This document shows positions 9,794 to 19,964 of a DNA stretch of 64,000 bases, piece after piece. Origin of the DNA: Brucella cytisi (GTDB lineage Bacteria; Pseudomonadota; Alphaproteobacteria; Rhizobiales; Rhizobiaceae); NCBI GenBank assembly GCA_012103075.1, contig JAAVLQ010000001.1, positions 1,488,001 to 1,552,000 of the forward strand. Direction: 5' to 3'. The position numbers and the translations under genes were made by a program. The stretch's first letter is position 1, and each line of letters opens with the position of its first letter. Below the pieces are notes generated by a model. It was not told the origin of the DNA. It searched no databases and saw only the letters and a list, made by a program, of their open reading frames with translations.

Positions 9794-10581
9794 ATGCTTG
9801 AATTTTTCGATACGCTTACCCTGCTCCTGACGGCTGCGGCATTCATCGCCGGGATCATCGATTCCATCGCCGGTGGTGGCGGAATGATTACAATCCCCGC
9901 CTTGCTACTGGCCGGAATTCCACCCGTTGAAGCACTTTTTGGCACGAACAAGCTGCAAGGCTTGTTCGGCTCGTCATCGGCAACCATCGCCTATGCGCGC
10001 AAAGGGCATGTAAACATCAAGGAACAGTGGCCTGAAGCACTTGCATCGCTCATCGGGTCAGTGTTCGGCGCTTTGCTCGCAACGGTTCTGCCGGTCGACA
10101 TCATGCGTGCAGCGCTGCCAATCCTCCTCATCGCGATTGCACTGTACTTTTGCCATCAAGCCGAGCCTTGGCGATGTTGATCGTGCGCGACGTATCGGCC
10201 CGTTTCTTTTCGGCGTAACACTCGTTCCGCTGATCGGTTTTATGATGGCCTTTTCGGTCCGGGACCGGCTCGTTCTTCATGCTCGCTTTCGTGGCGCTGG
10301 CCGGTTTCGGTGTGCTGAAAGCCACCGCACACACGAAGCTTCTCAACTGTGCGTCCAATGTCGGCGGCTTTGCAACCTTTGCCGCTGTCGGCGTCATCAA
10401 CTGGAAGATCGGTATCTGTATGGGCGTCGCCCAGTTTATCGGCGCACAGATTGGCGCAAGCCTCGCCATGAAGGTCGGCTCACGCATTATCAAACCGCTT
10501 TTGATCGTTGTCAGCCCGGCGCTGGCAGTTCGCCTTTTGATGGACGGAACCAATCCGCTGCGCCAGTGGGTTGGCTTTTAA
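9794..10581 (+). CDS. TSUP-family permease (TauE/SafE type; about three frame breaks)
   Basis: Membrane permease of the sulfite exporter TauE/SafE family (YfcA-like), usually moving sulfur-containing anions. ATG 9794 gives MLEFFDTLTLLLTAAAF, followed by the family hallmark AGIIDSIAGGGGMITIPALL and FGTNKLQGLFGSSSATI. Breaks are near 10148 (extra T), 10240 and 10266. The repaired middle gives LIGFYDGLFGPGTGSF, the second copy of the TSUP repeat, and the end is PLRQWVGF. Joined length is about 262 residues with about eight membrane helices. It converges on the EamA gene with a four-base overlap. Substrate not determinable. Confidence 0.85.
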
Positions 10582-11009
10582 ATCCGAAGCGCTACCAGCA
10601 CTACACCGCAGCCGATAAGCAGAATGCCGAACCAGTTGAGGGTGGACATGCGCTCGCCAAGGAATGCCGCACCGAACAGTGCCACCAGCACAACCGACAA
10701 TTTATCAATCGGCGCGACGCGCGATGCATCCCCGATCTGCAAGGCCCGGAAATAGGCAAGCCACGAAGCACCGGTCGCCAGACCTGAAAGCACCAGAAAC
10801 AGCCACGACTTTCCGGAAATCTCGCCGGGTTTATGCCATTGGCCGGTAACGGTCAGGAACAGGCACAACGCGCCAATGATGACCAGTGTGCGCACGAGCG
10901 TGGCGAAATCAGAATTGATGCCCTGAATACCAACCTTGGCGAAGATGGCGGTCAATGCGGCAAACACCGCCGACATCAGTGCCCAGAATTGCCAGCTAGC
11001 AATCATCAA
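10578..11009 (-). CDS. EamA/DMT-type transporter, last gene of the cobalamin-riboswitch operon
   Basis: Small integral-membrane protein of 143 residues, half the size of a ten-helix DMT exporter, with one EamA domain of about five helices: FWALMSAVFAALTAIFAKVG, LVIIGALCLFLTV, GLATGASWLAYFRALQIGDA and WFGILLIGCGVVLVAL. Four- to five-helix members usually work as dimers. The frame is intact. The ATG overlaps the cobO stop (ATGA), so it is co-translated at the end of cbtB-cbtA-cobP-cobW-cobN-cobO. Function is unknown; the location suggests a link with cobalt, corrinoid or an intermediate, which is inference only. Confidence 0.85.
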   Translation of the reverse strand: MMIASWQFWALMSAVFAALTAIFAKVGIQGINSDFATLVRTLVIIGALCLFLTVTGQWHKPGEISGKSWLFLVLSGLATGASWLAYFRALQIGDASRVAPIDKLSVVLVALFGAAFLGERMSTLNWFGILLIGCGVVLVALRI

Positions 11010-11645
11010 AACTCAATACCCTTCTGTGCCTTCACACCAGAGCGGAACGGATGCTTTATCATTTCCATCTCCGTCACGAGGTCGGCCGCTTCAATCAGCT
11101 CATCCTTGGCATTGCGACCGGTAATGATGACATGCTTCATCTCCGGCTTGGCTTCGAGAACCTCGATCACTTCCTCGACCGGCAGATAATCGTAGCGAAG
11201 CACAATATTCAGCTCATCACAGAGCACCATATCGTAACTTTCATCCAATATCATGGCTTTTGGCTTGTTCCCATGCCCCACGCGCCATGGCGATATCTCG
11301 CGTCCGGTCCTGAGTCTCCCGGGTAAAGCCTTCGCCTAGCGCTGAAATAGTCACCTGTTCGGGGAACTTTTCGAGCACCCAGCGCTCACCCGTGTCCCAC
11401 GAGCCTTTGACGAACTGCACGACGCCGATTTTCATTCCGTGACCCAGCGCACGGAAAACCATCCCAAAACCGGCCGTCGACTTGCCCTTGCCTTTACCGG
11501 TATGGACGATCACCAGCCCTTTTTCTTCAGTCTTTGTCGCCTGAATCTTGTCGCGGGCAGCTTTCTTCTTGCGCATCTTGTCCGCATGGCGTGCATTCAG
11601 TTCCTCTTCCGTCATCGAAAGAAGTTTTTCCGATTTCTCAGCCAT
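11006..11645 (-). CDS. cobO: CobO, cob(I)yrinic acid a,c-diamide adenosyltransferase (one frame break)
   Basis: Transfers the 5'-deoxyadenosyl group of ATP to the reduced corrinoid. N-terminal charged helix (MTEEELNARHADKMRKKKAA), then the family P-loop HTGKGKGKSTAGFG near residue 50 and VVQFVKGSWDTGER. An extra T in the run 11258-11261 breaks the frame; reading on gives AWEQAKAMILDESYDMVL, DELNIVLRYDYLPVEEV and the end FRSGVKAQKGIEF. Joined length is about 212 residues, typical for CobO/BtuR. The start overlaps the cobN stop by eight bases. Confidence 0.94.
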
Positions 11646-14600
11646 TTACCGCCCTTTCCGGATTCAATTTTTGAAGATTTGAACTCAATGTTTCCAGCTC
11701 GAACCGCGCAGAGTTGGAGCGAGGCGCCCAGAAGCCGCGCAAGATAGCATCGTTGAGTTTCGCTGCCGTCTCGGCAAGTGCTGCCGGGTTTTTCTCGGCC
11801 ATGAAATCATGCACCGACTTGTCGGCGATATAAGCCTGATAGACCGCCTCGAAATGATGGTTCCCAACCTTGCCGGTGGTCGCCGCGAAGGCGAACAGAT
11901 AGTCGACAGTTGCCGCAATCTCTGCCGCCCCCTTATAGCCGTGGCGCATGACGCCTGCGATCCATTTGGGGTTGGCTGCGCGACCGCGTACGACGCGCGA
12001 AAGTTCTTCTTCCAGCGCACGGATCACCGGCTTTTCCGGGCGGGAATGGTCGTTATGATAAACTGCGGGCATTGCGCCACTCAAACTTTCAACGGTCGCA
12101 GCCATCCCACCTTCGAACTGGTAGTAATCGTCGCTATCGAGAAGGTCGTGCTCACGATTGTCCTGATTTTTGCACAACAGCCCGAACCGAACGCAGCTGT
12201 TCTTCGAGAAGGCCGCGCTCAGCCTGCCCTTCCTCGCCTGCGCCATAGGCGTAACCGCCCCAGACAAGCCCGGGCTTCCGCCAGATCGTTGCGTCCCGCC
12301 CAGCCGTTCTCGTCGATCAAGGCCTGCAGGCCTGCTCCATAAGCGCCGGGTTTGGCCCCGAAGACACGATAGCCCGCACGCCGCTCCGCAGTCTTTTCGT
12401 CTGCCCCTTCTGCAACGAGGCGCGCTTGCTCAATCCGCATGCGTGCTGCGATTGGATTGTCTTCGGCATCCTCATCAAGAGCGCCTACTGCACGCACGGC
12501 CTTGTCGAACAATGCAATCTGTTCTGGAAACGCGTCGCGGAAAAAGCCGGAAATGCGCAATGTCACATCGACACGTGGACGGCCAAGCTTTGCAATCGGA
12601 ACAATTTCGTATCCGGTTACCCGGCGTGACGCCATATCCCAGACCGGCTTGACACCGATCAGCGCCAGAGCCTGCGCAATGTCATCACCGCCGGTGCGCA
12701 TATTCGACGTGCCCCAAGCGGTCAGGCCGAACGATGTCGGCCATTCACCGTGATCCTGCGTATAACGGGTAATCAGGAGCTCCGCCGATTTGCGTCCCAG
12801 TTCCCATGCTGCCGGAGTGGGAACGGCGCGACTATCAGTAGAGAAGAAATTGCGACCGGTTGGCAGCACATCGGGACGGCCGCGTGTCGGCGCGCCGGAT
12901 GGTCCCGGCGCCACAAACCGCCCGCCAAGTGCGGCAAGAAATCCATCTATTTCCGAAGGCCCACAGGAAACCACCATGGGGCGCAGATGCCCCTCGATGG
13001 ATTGGAGAACCGCCTGCGTCTGCGGCCAGTCTGCGGGGCACTCTATCGCGCCTGCAACAAAGCTGGCTGCCAGCAGTTCGATACGCTCCACCGTATCGCC
13101 CGTAATGCGCCATGTTGCAGGGCTCGCAGCCAGCAGGAGTTCCGGTTTGGCACCTGTCCACGCCTCTGCCATATTGCAGTCCAGCGGATCGTATGTTTCG
13201 CCAAGCCCGCAATCCGCAGCGATTGCACGCTGGAGACTTTGATCGCCCGACGCACCACCGAGCGAAACCGGCACGCCACGCGGCACACGCGCCAGTGCAA
13301 CCAGAAGATCGGTTAGCAACCTGCCTTCAGGCGCCAGCCCGAAAATATGCAGACCGTCGCGTATCTGCATTTCCTTGAGATCACAGAGATAGGCGTCGAG
13401 CTTTTGCAACGCCATGTCCTCATCGTCATGGTCGTGAATGCCCGCATCGCGATCAAGCCCGATGTCGCGCACGAGATCGAGTATCTGTCCTTTCAGTCTG
13501 AGCAGGCGGCGCGGATCGACACCGGAGGCCTCGTAATATTCGTCCACCAGCGCTTCAAGGTCTTTCAGCGGCCCATAACTTTCAGCGCGCGTCAGCGGCG
13601 GCGTCAGGTGGTCGATAATAACCGCGCTGGCGCGACGCTTGGCCTGCGTGCCTTCGCCCGGATCATTCACGATGAAAGGATAGATATGCGGTGTAGGACC
13701 GAACACGGCCTCGGGGTAGCAGTTTTCGGACAGCGCAAGCGCCTTCCCCGCAGCCATTCCAGATTTCCATGTTTGCCCATATGCACAATGGCATCGATGC
13801 CGGCGACCTCGCGCAGAAAAGCGTAGAAGGCAATATAGCCGTGCGGCGGCACCAGATCAGGCGAGTGATAAGTCTCTTTCGGGTCGATATTGTAGCCCCG
13901 TGCGGGCTGGATACCGACAAAAGTTTCGCCCAGCCGCATCAACGGCAATGCGAAAGCGACAAGCTCCTGTGCAAAATAAGGGTCATCTTCCGGCGCCCCC
14001 AACGCTCTTCGATTTCTTTCTGAATCGCAATGGGAAGTCTTTTGAAGAAAGCCTTGTATTGATTCAGTGAAATCGTTTCGCGAATCTCACGTCCGTCACG
14101 TGCAGCATTGGTCGGGCCTGCCGTCAACGCACGCATCAATGCATCACCGTCCACGGGCAGGTCAGCGACGGGATAGCCGCCCTTCGCCATAGCGTGCAGT
14201 ACTTCAACCGTTCCGGCTGGCGTATCGAGCCCTACCCCGTTTCCGAGCCGCCCGTCGCGGTTCGGATAATTCGCAAGGATAAGCGCAACACGTCTTTCAT
14301 CGGGCGATTTCCGCTTCAACCGCGCCCAGTTTGCAGCGAGCTGCGCCACAAAACCCACGCGGTTTTCATGCGGCTCGTGCGTCACGATATTCGCTTCCAC
14401 TGCCGAATCAAACTGTTTTGCCGACTTGAAGGACACGGCACGCGAAAGTACACGCCCGTCCACTTCGGGCAAAGCGACATTCATCGCCAGATCGCGCGCC
14501 AATAAGCCCTGCTGTGACGTTTCCCAAACTGCCTTCGGTGTGCCGGAGAAAATCACCTGCAACACCATATTGCCGCGCTTGTCGAGGACAGTCGGCTTGC

Positions 14601-15429
14601 GCTCGGCGCCCGGCGAAGAAATTGCAAACCCCGTGGCATTCAAAACGATATCCGGCGGACAATCCTCAAACAGACCGTCGACGACTGCCGCAGACAATCG
14701 ATCCTTGAGGCTCGAAACGAATATCGGAAGCGGATTGAGGCCTTTTGCCTGCAAAGCAGCAATCAGTGCATCGACAGGCTGCGTCTGTCCGCTTTGCACC
14801 AGCGCCCGATAGAAAATAATGCCAGCGAGAGGTGCTTTTGCATCGCTCCAGTGCGTGCGAATACTATCCAGCGAGGAGACATGCTCTCCCGGCCACCACA
14901 GACCAGCCTTGAGCAGAGGTGCAGCACTTTCAGGCTTCTCGGAACCCGCAATCAGCGCAGCGCAGTAGTGAAGGAATGCGCCGGCATTCACAGCCCCGCC
15001 CTCGATCAGATACTGCCAGAGTTCATTTCGCTCGTGCGCAGAGATCGTTGAAAACCGGTCCAGCCCATGATCCGGCTTGTCGTCTCCCGGCAATACGGCA
15101 ATCTTGATACCGTGATTGAGTGCGCAAGCATGCAGCGCTTCCAGCCCGTAAGGCCAATAAGTCTCACCGCCGATGATGCGCACCACGATAAGGCTGGCAC
15201 ATCGGGCCGTGCGTTCAACATATGCGTCCACCGACATGGGATGGGTGAGACTGAGGAAATTGGCCAGCCGCAAACTTGGCAAATCCGGCGTAAGCCTGTG
15301 CGCCTGCGCCAGACTGGCCAGTTCGGTATCGGCGGCGGAAAGGAACAATATCTCTCCCGGCGTTTGGCCGAGATCGACGGCTTCATTGCCGTCGCTGATT
15401 GTTCCTTTCTGGGCAAGAAGAAGATGCAT
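11638..15429 (-). CDS. cobN: CobN, cobaltochelatase large subunit (four frame breaks)
   Basis: Large catalytic subunit of the aerobic ATP-dependent cobaltochelatase, which inserts cobalt into hydrogenobyrinic acid diamide together with CobS and CobT (not in this window). Joined length is about 1263 residues, the usual size. Recognisable parts are MHLLLAQKGTISDGNEA, GLWWPGEH, LILANYPNRDGRLGNGVGLD, GETFVGIQPARGYNIDP, IVHMGKHGNLEWLPGKALAL, LTAWGTSNMRTGGDDIAQA and DNREHDLLDSDDYYQFEGG. Breaks are near 13996-14000 (G-run), 13751, 12272 and 12168. Stop lies 8 bases inside cobO and start is 3 bases from the cobW stop, so the operon is tight. Confidence 0.95.
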
Positions 15430-15432
15430 CGG

Positions 15433-16481
15433 TCAGACAGCGTCTTTCACGGCCTTGGCGATGGCTGCTTCATCGATATCATGCAGCCCGATCACGACCA
15501 GTCGCGTGGAGCGCGCTTCATCCTTGCCCCATGGACGGTCGAAATAATGCTCAATACGCGGACCAACCGCCTGCACGACCAGACGCATCGGCTTGCCCGG
15601 CACATCGACAAAGCCCTTCAGACGAAGAATATCGTGTTTCGCAATGACCGCTTTCAGCTTTTCCGTGAATAGCTTGGGATCGGCCACGGAGCCCGCTTCG
15701 ACCACGAAGCTCTCGAACTCGTCATGATCGTGCTCATGTCCATCTGCATGATGGATTTCATGGTGGGATTTGCGGTTGGCGATGTCGTCTTCCGTGCCGA
15801 CGCCGAGGCCGAGCAGAACGTCAGCTCCAAGCTTGCCAAAGCTCGCAGGAACCATATTCACGCGGCGAGGCGAACGCTCGGCCACATCGGCTTTCACACT
15901 ATCCAGCCTTGAGGCGTCGATCAGGTCAGCTTTGTTGAGAACAATCAGATCGGCTGCATGAATCTGATCCTCAAAAAGTTCCTCCAAGGGGCTTTCATGG
16001 TCAAGAGATTCGTCCGCTGCGCGCTGCGCATCCACCTTGTCGTGGTCATCGGCAAAACGCCCTCGGCCACCGCTGCGGCGTCGATCACGGTTACTACACC
16101 GTCGACTGTTACCTGCGTCTTGATTTCTGGCCAGTTGAAAGCCGCGACCAACGGCTGCGGCAATGCCAGACCGGACGTCTCGATCACGATATGATCGGGG
16201 CGATCAGCGCGGTCCAGAAGCTTGGTCATGGTCGGGATGAAATCATCGGCAACGGTGCAACAAATGCAACCATTGTTGAGCTCGATCACATCTTCTTCAC
16301 GGCATGCTTCGATACCGCAACCTTTCAGAATACCGCCATCGACACCGAGGTCGCCGAACTCATTGATGATCAACGCAATGCGTTTTCCATTGGCGTTTTC
16401 CAACAGGTTGCGGATCATCGTCGTTTTGCCCGATCCGAGAAAACCCGTGATGACTGTTGCGGGAATTTTCTGTCCCTGCAT
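15433..16481 (-). CDS. cobW: CobW, COG0523 GTPase metallochaperone (one frame break)
   Basis: G3E-family GTPase thought to deliver cobalt to the chelatase. Walker A ITGFLGSGKTTMIRNLL (residues 11-27), the CxCC metal motif NNGCICCTVADDF near residue 70, Walker B-like IVIETSGLALPQPL and the GTP-specificity NKADLID are present. A missing C near 16060 breaks the frame after AAAVAEG; it resumes RFADDHDKVDAQRAADE. A histidine/acidic metal-binding tract HHEIHHADGHEHDHDEFE lies near residue 240, before the C-terminal CobW domain. About 349 residues. Start preceded by AAGGGA. Four bases separate it from cobP. Confidence 0.95.
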
Positions 16482-16485
16482 CGAT

Positions 16486-17013
16486 TTATCCCTTCATCCT
16501 GAGCGGCAACCCTGCCGCCATGAAATAAACTTCATCCGCAATCGCGGCCACTGCCTGATGCAGAAAGCCTGCATGATCGCGAAATTCCCGTGCCATGCGA
16601 TTTTCAGGCACGATCCCAAGTCCAACTTCGTTCGAAACAAAAACCACAGGCCCGGCAAGATTCGGCAGCATGGCGACAAGACTTGCCGTCTCTGTCGCTA
16701 TATCGCGCTCGGCCATCATCAGATTGGTCAGCCACAGGGTCAAACAATCGACCAGCACGAACCGATCCGCAGCGGCATTCAATGTCAGTGCACCGACGAG
16801 ATCGAGTGGCTCCTCCACCGTCTGCCATTCCGAACCACGTCGGTCGCGATGAATGGCAATGCGGTTTTCCATTTCCTTGTCGAAGGCACGCCCTGTTGCC
16901 AGATAGAGTGGCTGAAGTCCCGAGGATTCAACCATTTTCTCGGCATAGGACGACTTACCCGAACGGGCTCCGCCAAGAACCAGAACCGATTTTCCCGGCG
17001 AAGCCATTTTCAT
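16486..17013 (-). CDS. cobP: CobP/CobU, adenosylcobinamide kinase / GTP:phosphate guanylyltransferase
   Basis: Bifunctional enzyme of nucleotide-loop assembly that phosphorylates adenosylcobinamide and forms its GDP derivative. Intact 175-residue frame. P-loop [16 protein letters not shown] near residue 11, [11 protein letters not shown], the [13 protein letters not shown] motif near residue 85 and [19 protein letters not shown] are typical. The ATG overlaps the cbtA stop. No frame break. Confidence 0.95.
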   Translation of the reverse strand: MKMASPGKSVLVLGGARSGKSSYAEKMVESSGLQPLYLATGRAFDKEMENRIAIHRDRRGSEWQTVEEPLDLVGALTLNAAADRFVLVDCLTLWLTNLMMAERDIATETASLVAMLPNLAGPVVFVSNEVGLGIVPENRMAREFRDHAGFLHQAVAAIADEVYFMAAGLPLRMKG

Positions 17014-17723
17014 CAGCCCTCAATCTCGGACGATGCGTAGTGCTGGATGAACCAGCCAAGTGCGAGGCCGATCACGGCCCACATGAACAGGTTCGTCGCC
17101 AGCGATGCGACTGCATATTGCGAAGCAAGCAGTGATGGAATCGGTGACGAGATGTCTTCGGGATGCGGAGCACCATAAAGATGCGGCACCACGATCAGCA
17201 CCAGACCGAGGGCCTTTGCCCAGATTTCCGGCGCAACACGATGAGATAGAGGCCTGAACCGCTCAGCACCACGGTAGCAAGCCACCAGAGCTGGCGTTCA
17301 GCCAGAGCAGCCGCAGGCATTGCCGGCAATTCCGGTGACAATCCCAATGCGGGCAGAAACGCGACTGCAAAAACCCGCGACGCCCCAATAAATCCCATTC
17401 TGCACCGTAATGCGGCGTCCGAGAAGCAAGGCCACGCCACCAAGCAGCAAGGCAAAACCTGCACCTGCTACGAGATTGGCAAGGATCGTATTGCCCAACC
17501 GCCCAAATGGTAGTTCAGCCCCTTCTTCCTCGTCACTTTCGGCAGCGGCGCCATGATCATGCGGTGTGGCTTCCGCCTCGCCGTGACTATGGCCACCGCC
17601 AGCATCTTCATAGGTTTCGGCCTGCAGGATCAAAGGCACTGTCTTCAAATACATGGCGGGAGTAACCAGCAGCCCGGCTAGAAGCCCCGCAGCAAGCGTC
17701 GCCAACAAATAACGGATCAACAT
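17013..17723 (-). CDS. cbtA: CbtA, cobalt transporter subunit (two frame breaks)
   Basis: Integral membrane protein of a B12-regulated cobalt uptake system. The first helix [19 protein letters not shown] is followed by a periplasmic loop rich in His and acidic residues ([17 protein letters not shown], then a Glu/Asp run) that probably binds metal. Further helices read [53 protein letters not shown] and [17 protein letters not shown]. Breaks are near 17370 and 17225. Joined length is about 236 residues with five or six helices. It follows cbtB by 84 bases and overlaps the cobP start. Confidence 0.9.
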
Positions 17724-17807
17724 TTCTGTCCCTCAATAGCAATTTCGCGCCGATAGCCGTCCACCATCGAGCTTTGCTCAGCTTCAATTCGAAAGATGTT
17801 AAACTGC

Positions 17808-17996
17808 TCAGTGGCAGGGAAAACCATAGGAATGGCGCGTATCGTGCGCTGAATCGTGCAACGTATCAGAATGGGCAAGCCCTACGCCGTAGATCAGGAA
17901 CGCACCGAGAAGCAGTGAAACCACAGCCGTGCCCAGACGGGCAGCGAGCGGCATTGCGAGTGTGCTGGAAACAGAATTTTGAGTACGTGCAGCCAT
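17808..17996 (-). CDS. cbtB: CbtB, small cobalt transporter subunit
   Basis: Sixty-two-residue single-helix membrane protein. After MAARTQNSVSS comes the helix LAARLGTAVVSLLLGAFLIY, then the conserved His-rich tail AHSDTLHDSAHDTRHSYGF ending in PCH, which is the CbtB hallmark and a likely cobalt ligand set. The ATG at 17996 has GGAGG nine bases upstream and lies directly downstream of the cobalamin riboswitch, making it the first gene of the operon. A longer in-frame reading upstream runs through the riboswitch and is not coding. Confidence 0.94.
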   Translation of the reverse strand: MAARTQNSVSSTLAMPLAARLGTAVVSLLLGAFLIYGVGLAHSDTLHDSAHDTRHSYGFPCH

Positions 17997-18021
17997 GACA
18001 ACCTCCGTGCAGGCAGCAGGG

Positions 18022-18268
18022 AAAAACCTCCCATGGGGTTCGGGCTCAATGCCCTCACGCAACAGGCAGGTCTCCCCGCTCACGGGTCGCGGGATTGAAA
18101 CTACCTTCCCAGAAGCTTTACAGCCTCCAGTGGTTACCGGTTGCCCGGCTTGCCTCATCCCTCTCCGCTCTACAGTCGCGGGGTCGGCTGCGATAAAGAC
18201 GCCCGGATTGGGTCCGTCCGTCGCATTCCTTTTTGGTATTGCCGGGATTCGTCCCGGCAAAAACCTGT
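18022..18268 (-). promoter_or_regulatory. Cobalamin (B12) riboswitch controlling cbtBA-cobPWNO-EamA
   Basis: Read on the minus strand, the leader carries the aptamer landmarks in order: AAAAAGGAATGCGA (18235-18221 region), CCCGCGACTGTAGAGCGGAG (near 18180-18162), the B12-box-type CCACTGG (18133-18127), CTGGGAAGG near 18110 and GGGGAGACCTGCC ending at 18065. The stem GCCGGGA-CGAA-TCCCGGC lies at the 5' side (18261-18241). Downstream, AACCCCATGGGAGGTT followed by a T-run (18040-18022) can form an intrinsic terminator, and GGAGG of cbtB follows. This suggests B12 binding favours termination before cbtB. The aptamer is a clear match to the known class; the mechanism is inference. Confidence 0.93.
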
Positions 18269-18331
18269 TGCATGGTTTCGACACTAGGCTTTCGCCCCAT
18301 CGTCGTCAATTGCGACCGATGATTGACGACC

Positions 18332-19782
18332 TCATTTCAAATTAAACAGTGCATCGATATCGAGACATGCGTCCAGCCCTTCGGCCAGCTCATCCAATGC
18401 AGCCTCAACGCCGGCGCGATAGTTTACTGAACTGCTACGCACACCAAGATCCTCCAGAAATCTCCGGCGAAATTCGTCTGCATTGAAAATACCGTGGAGG
18501 TAAGTTCCCATTATGTGCCCGTCTGGCGATATGGCTCCATCGTCATGCTCGCCAATTCGGGCGAAAGGCCGCCCCATATCCGGTCCGGTCGTTCGTCCGA
18601 TATGGATTTCATAACCTTCCAGCGGCACATTATGGAGAAGCGCGGTCGCCTGCACATTGCGGACCACTTTTTCAGGTTCCATCACCGTTTCGATATCGAG
18701 CAGCCCAAGACCGTCAATGTCGCGTACATGCCCCTCGATACCAGCAGGGTCGCTGATGTGGCGACCAAGCATCTGGAACCCGCCGCAGATACCAAGCACA
18801 TGACCGCCTCGTTTCACGTGGGCAGATAATTGGCGATCCCAGCCATTGTCCCGAACCGCCTGCATATCGGCTATCGTGGACTTTGTCCCCGGCAGAACGA
18901 CAAGGCCCGCATCGCCGGGAATGCTCGAACCGGGCGGCACCATGACCACTTCTACATCCGGTTCAGCCTTTAGCGGATCAAGATCATCGAAGTTGGCGAT
19001 GCGCGGCAACATCGGCACAGCAACCACAAGCGACTTCTTGTCTCCACGTACCGCACGCTCAAGAACGACCGATCTTCGGCTGGCAATCGCGATACTGCTT
19101 TCAGCCACGGAACCACGCCGAAAGAGCGCCAGCCGGTAAACCGGGTAATGGCAGCCAGCCCGTCATCAAAAAGCGAAATATCGCCCCGGAACTTGTTGAT
19201 CAGAAATCCGCGAACCATGGCGCGGTCCTGTTCGGACAGAATAGTGTGCGTGCCGACGAGAGACGCAATCACGCCACCTCTGTCTATGTCACCGACCAGA
19301 ACAACCGGGACATCGGCCTGTGTGGCAAACCCCATATTGGCGATATCACCGGCCCGGAGATTGATTTCAGCTGGTGACCCTGCCCCTTCCACCAACACAA
19401 GGTCCGCGCCTTCGCTGACCTTGGCGAAAGATTCCATGACAGCCGCCATAAGTTGTGGCTTCAATTCCTGATAATAGCGCCCGCGCGCCTCGCCTCGCAC
19501 TTGTCCCTGCACGACAACCTGACTACCCATGTCAGTCTGCGGTTTGAGGAGTACCGGATTCATATGGACAGACGACGGCACACCGCAAGCCAGCGCCTGC
19601 AACCACTGCGCCCGACCAATTTCGCCTCCGTCGTCGCTGACCGCCGCATTGTTGGACATGTTTTGCGGCTTAAACGGCCGAACATTCAGGCCGCGATTGC
19701 GCGCAACCCGGCATAATCCGGCAACAAGAACACTTTTGCCGACGTCCGAACCCGTTCCCTGAAACATGATTGCGCGTGCCAT
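18332..19782 (-). CDS. cobQ: CobQ, cobyric acid synthase (one frame break)
   Basis: Glutamine-dependent amidotransferase that amidates the b, d, e and g side chains. N-terminal ATPase-type domain with [19 protein letters not shown] (residues 8-26), [14 protein letters not shown] and [15 protein letters not shown]-terminal GATase domain with [11 protein letters not shown], the nucleophile region [12 protein letters not shown] and [15 protein letters not shown] missing base near 19072 breaks the frame after SRLPAED; it resumes [14 protein letters not shown]. About 483 residues, as expected. It stands alone upstream of the riboswitch, transcribed in the same direction, and ends 64 bases before the aptamer. 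Confidence 0.94.
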
Positions 19783-19964
19783 GGACTGCTGCGTAGCTTA
19801 AACTGAACTTTCAGGCAACGGGACCTCAATCGGCGAGCGTCTATGCAAAAATGCGCATCAGTTTATTACAAATGTGAGCAACATTATTCCAATGGAGCGT
19901 TGGCAGTCTCACACGGTTATGATCTAGTCCGGTGAAAAGGTGCGGTGCTACAGGGGAGGAAACC

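Noticed and set aside
17808..18284. 158-codon minus-strand frame extending upstream of cbtB
   Set aside because: The extra N-terminal part translates the cobalamin riboswitch; the protein starts at 17996.
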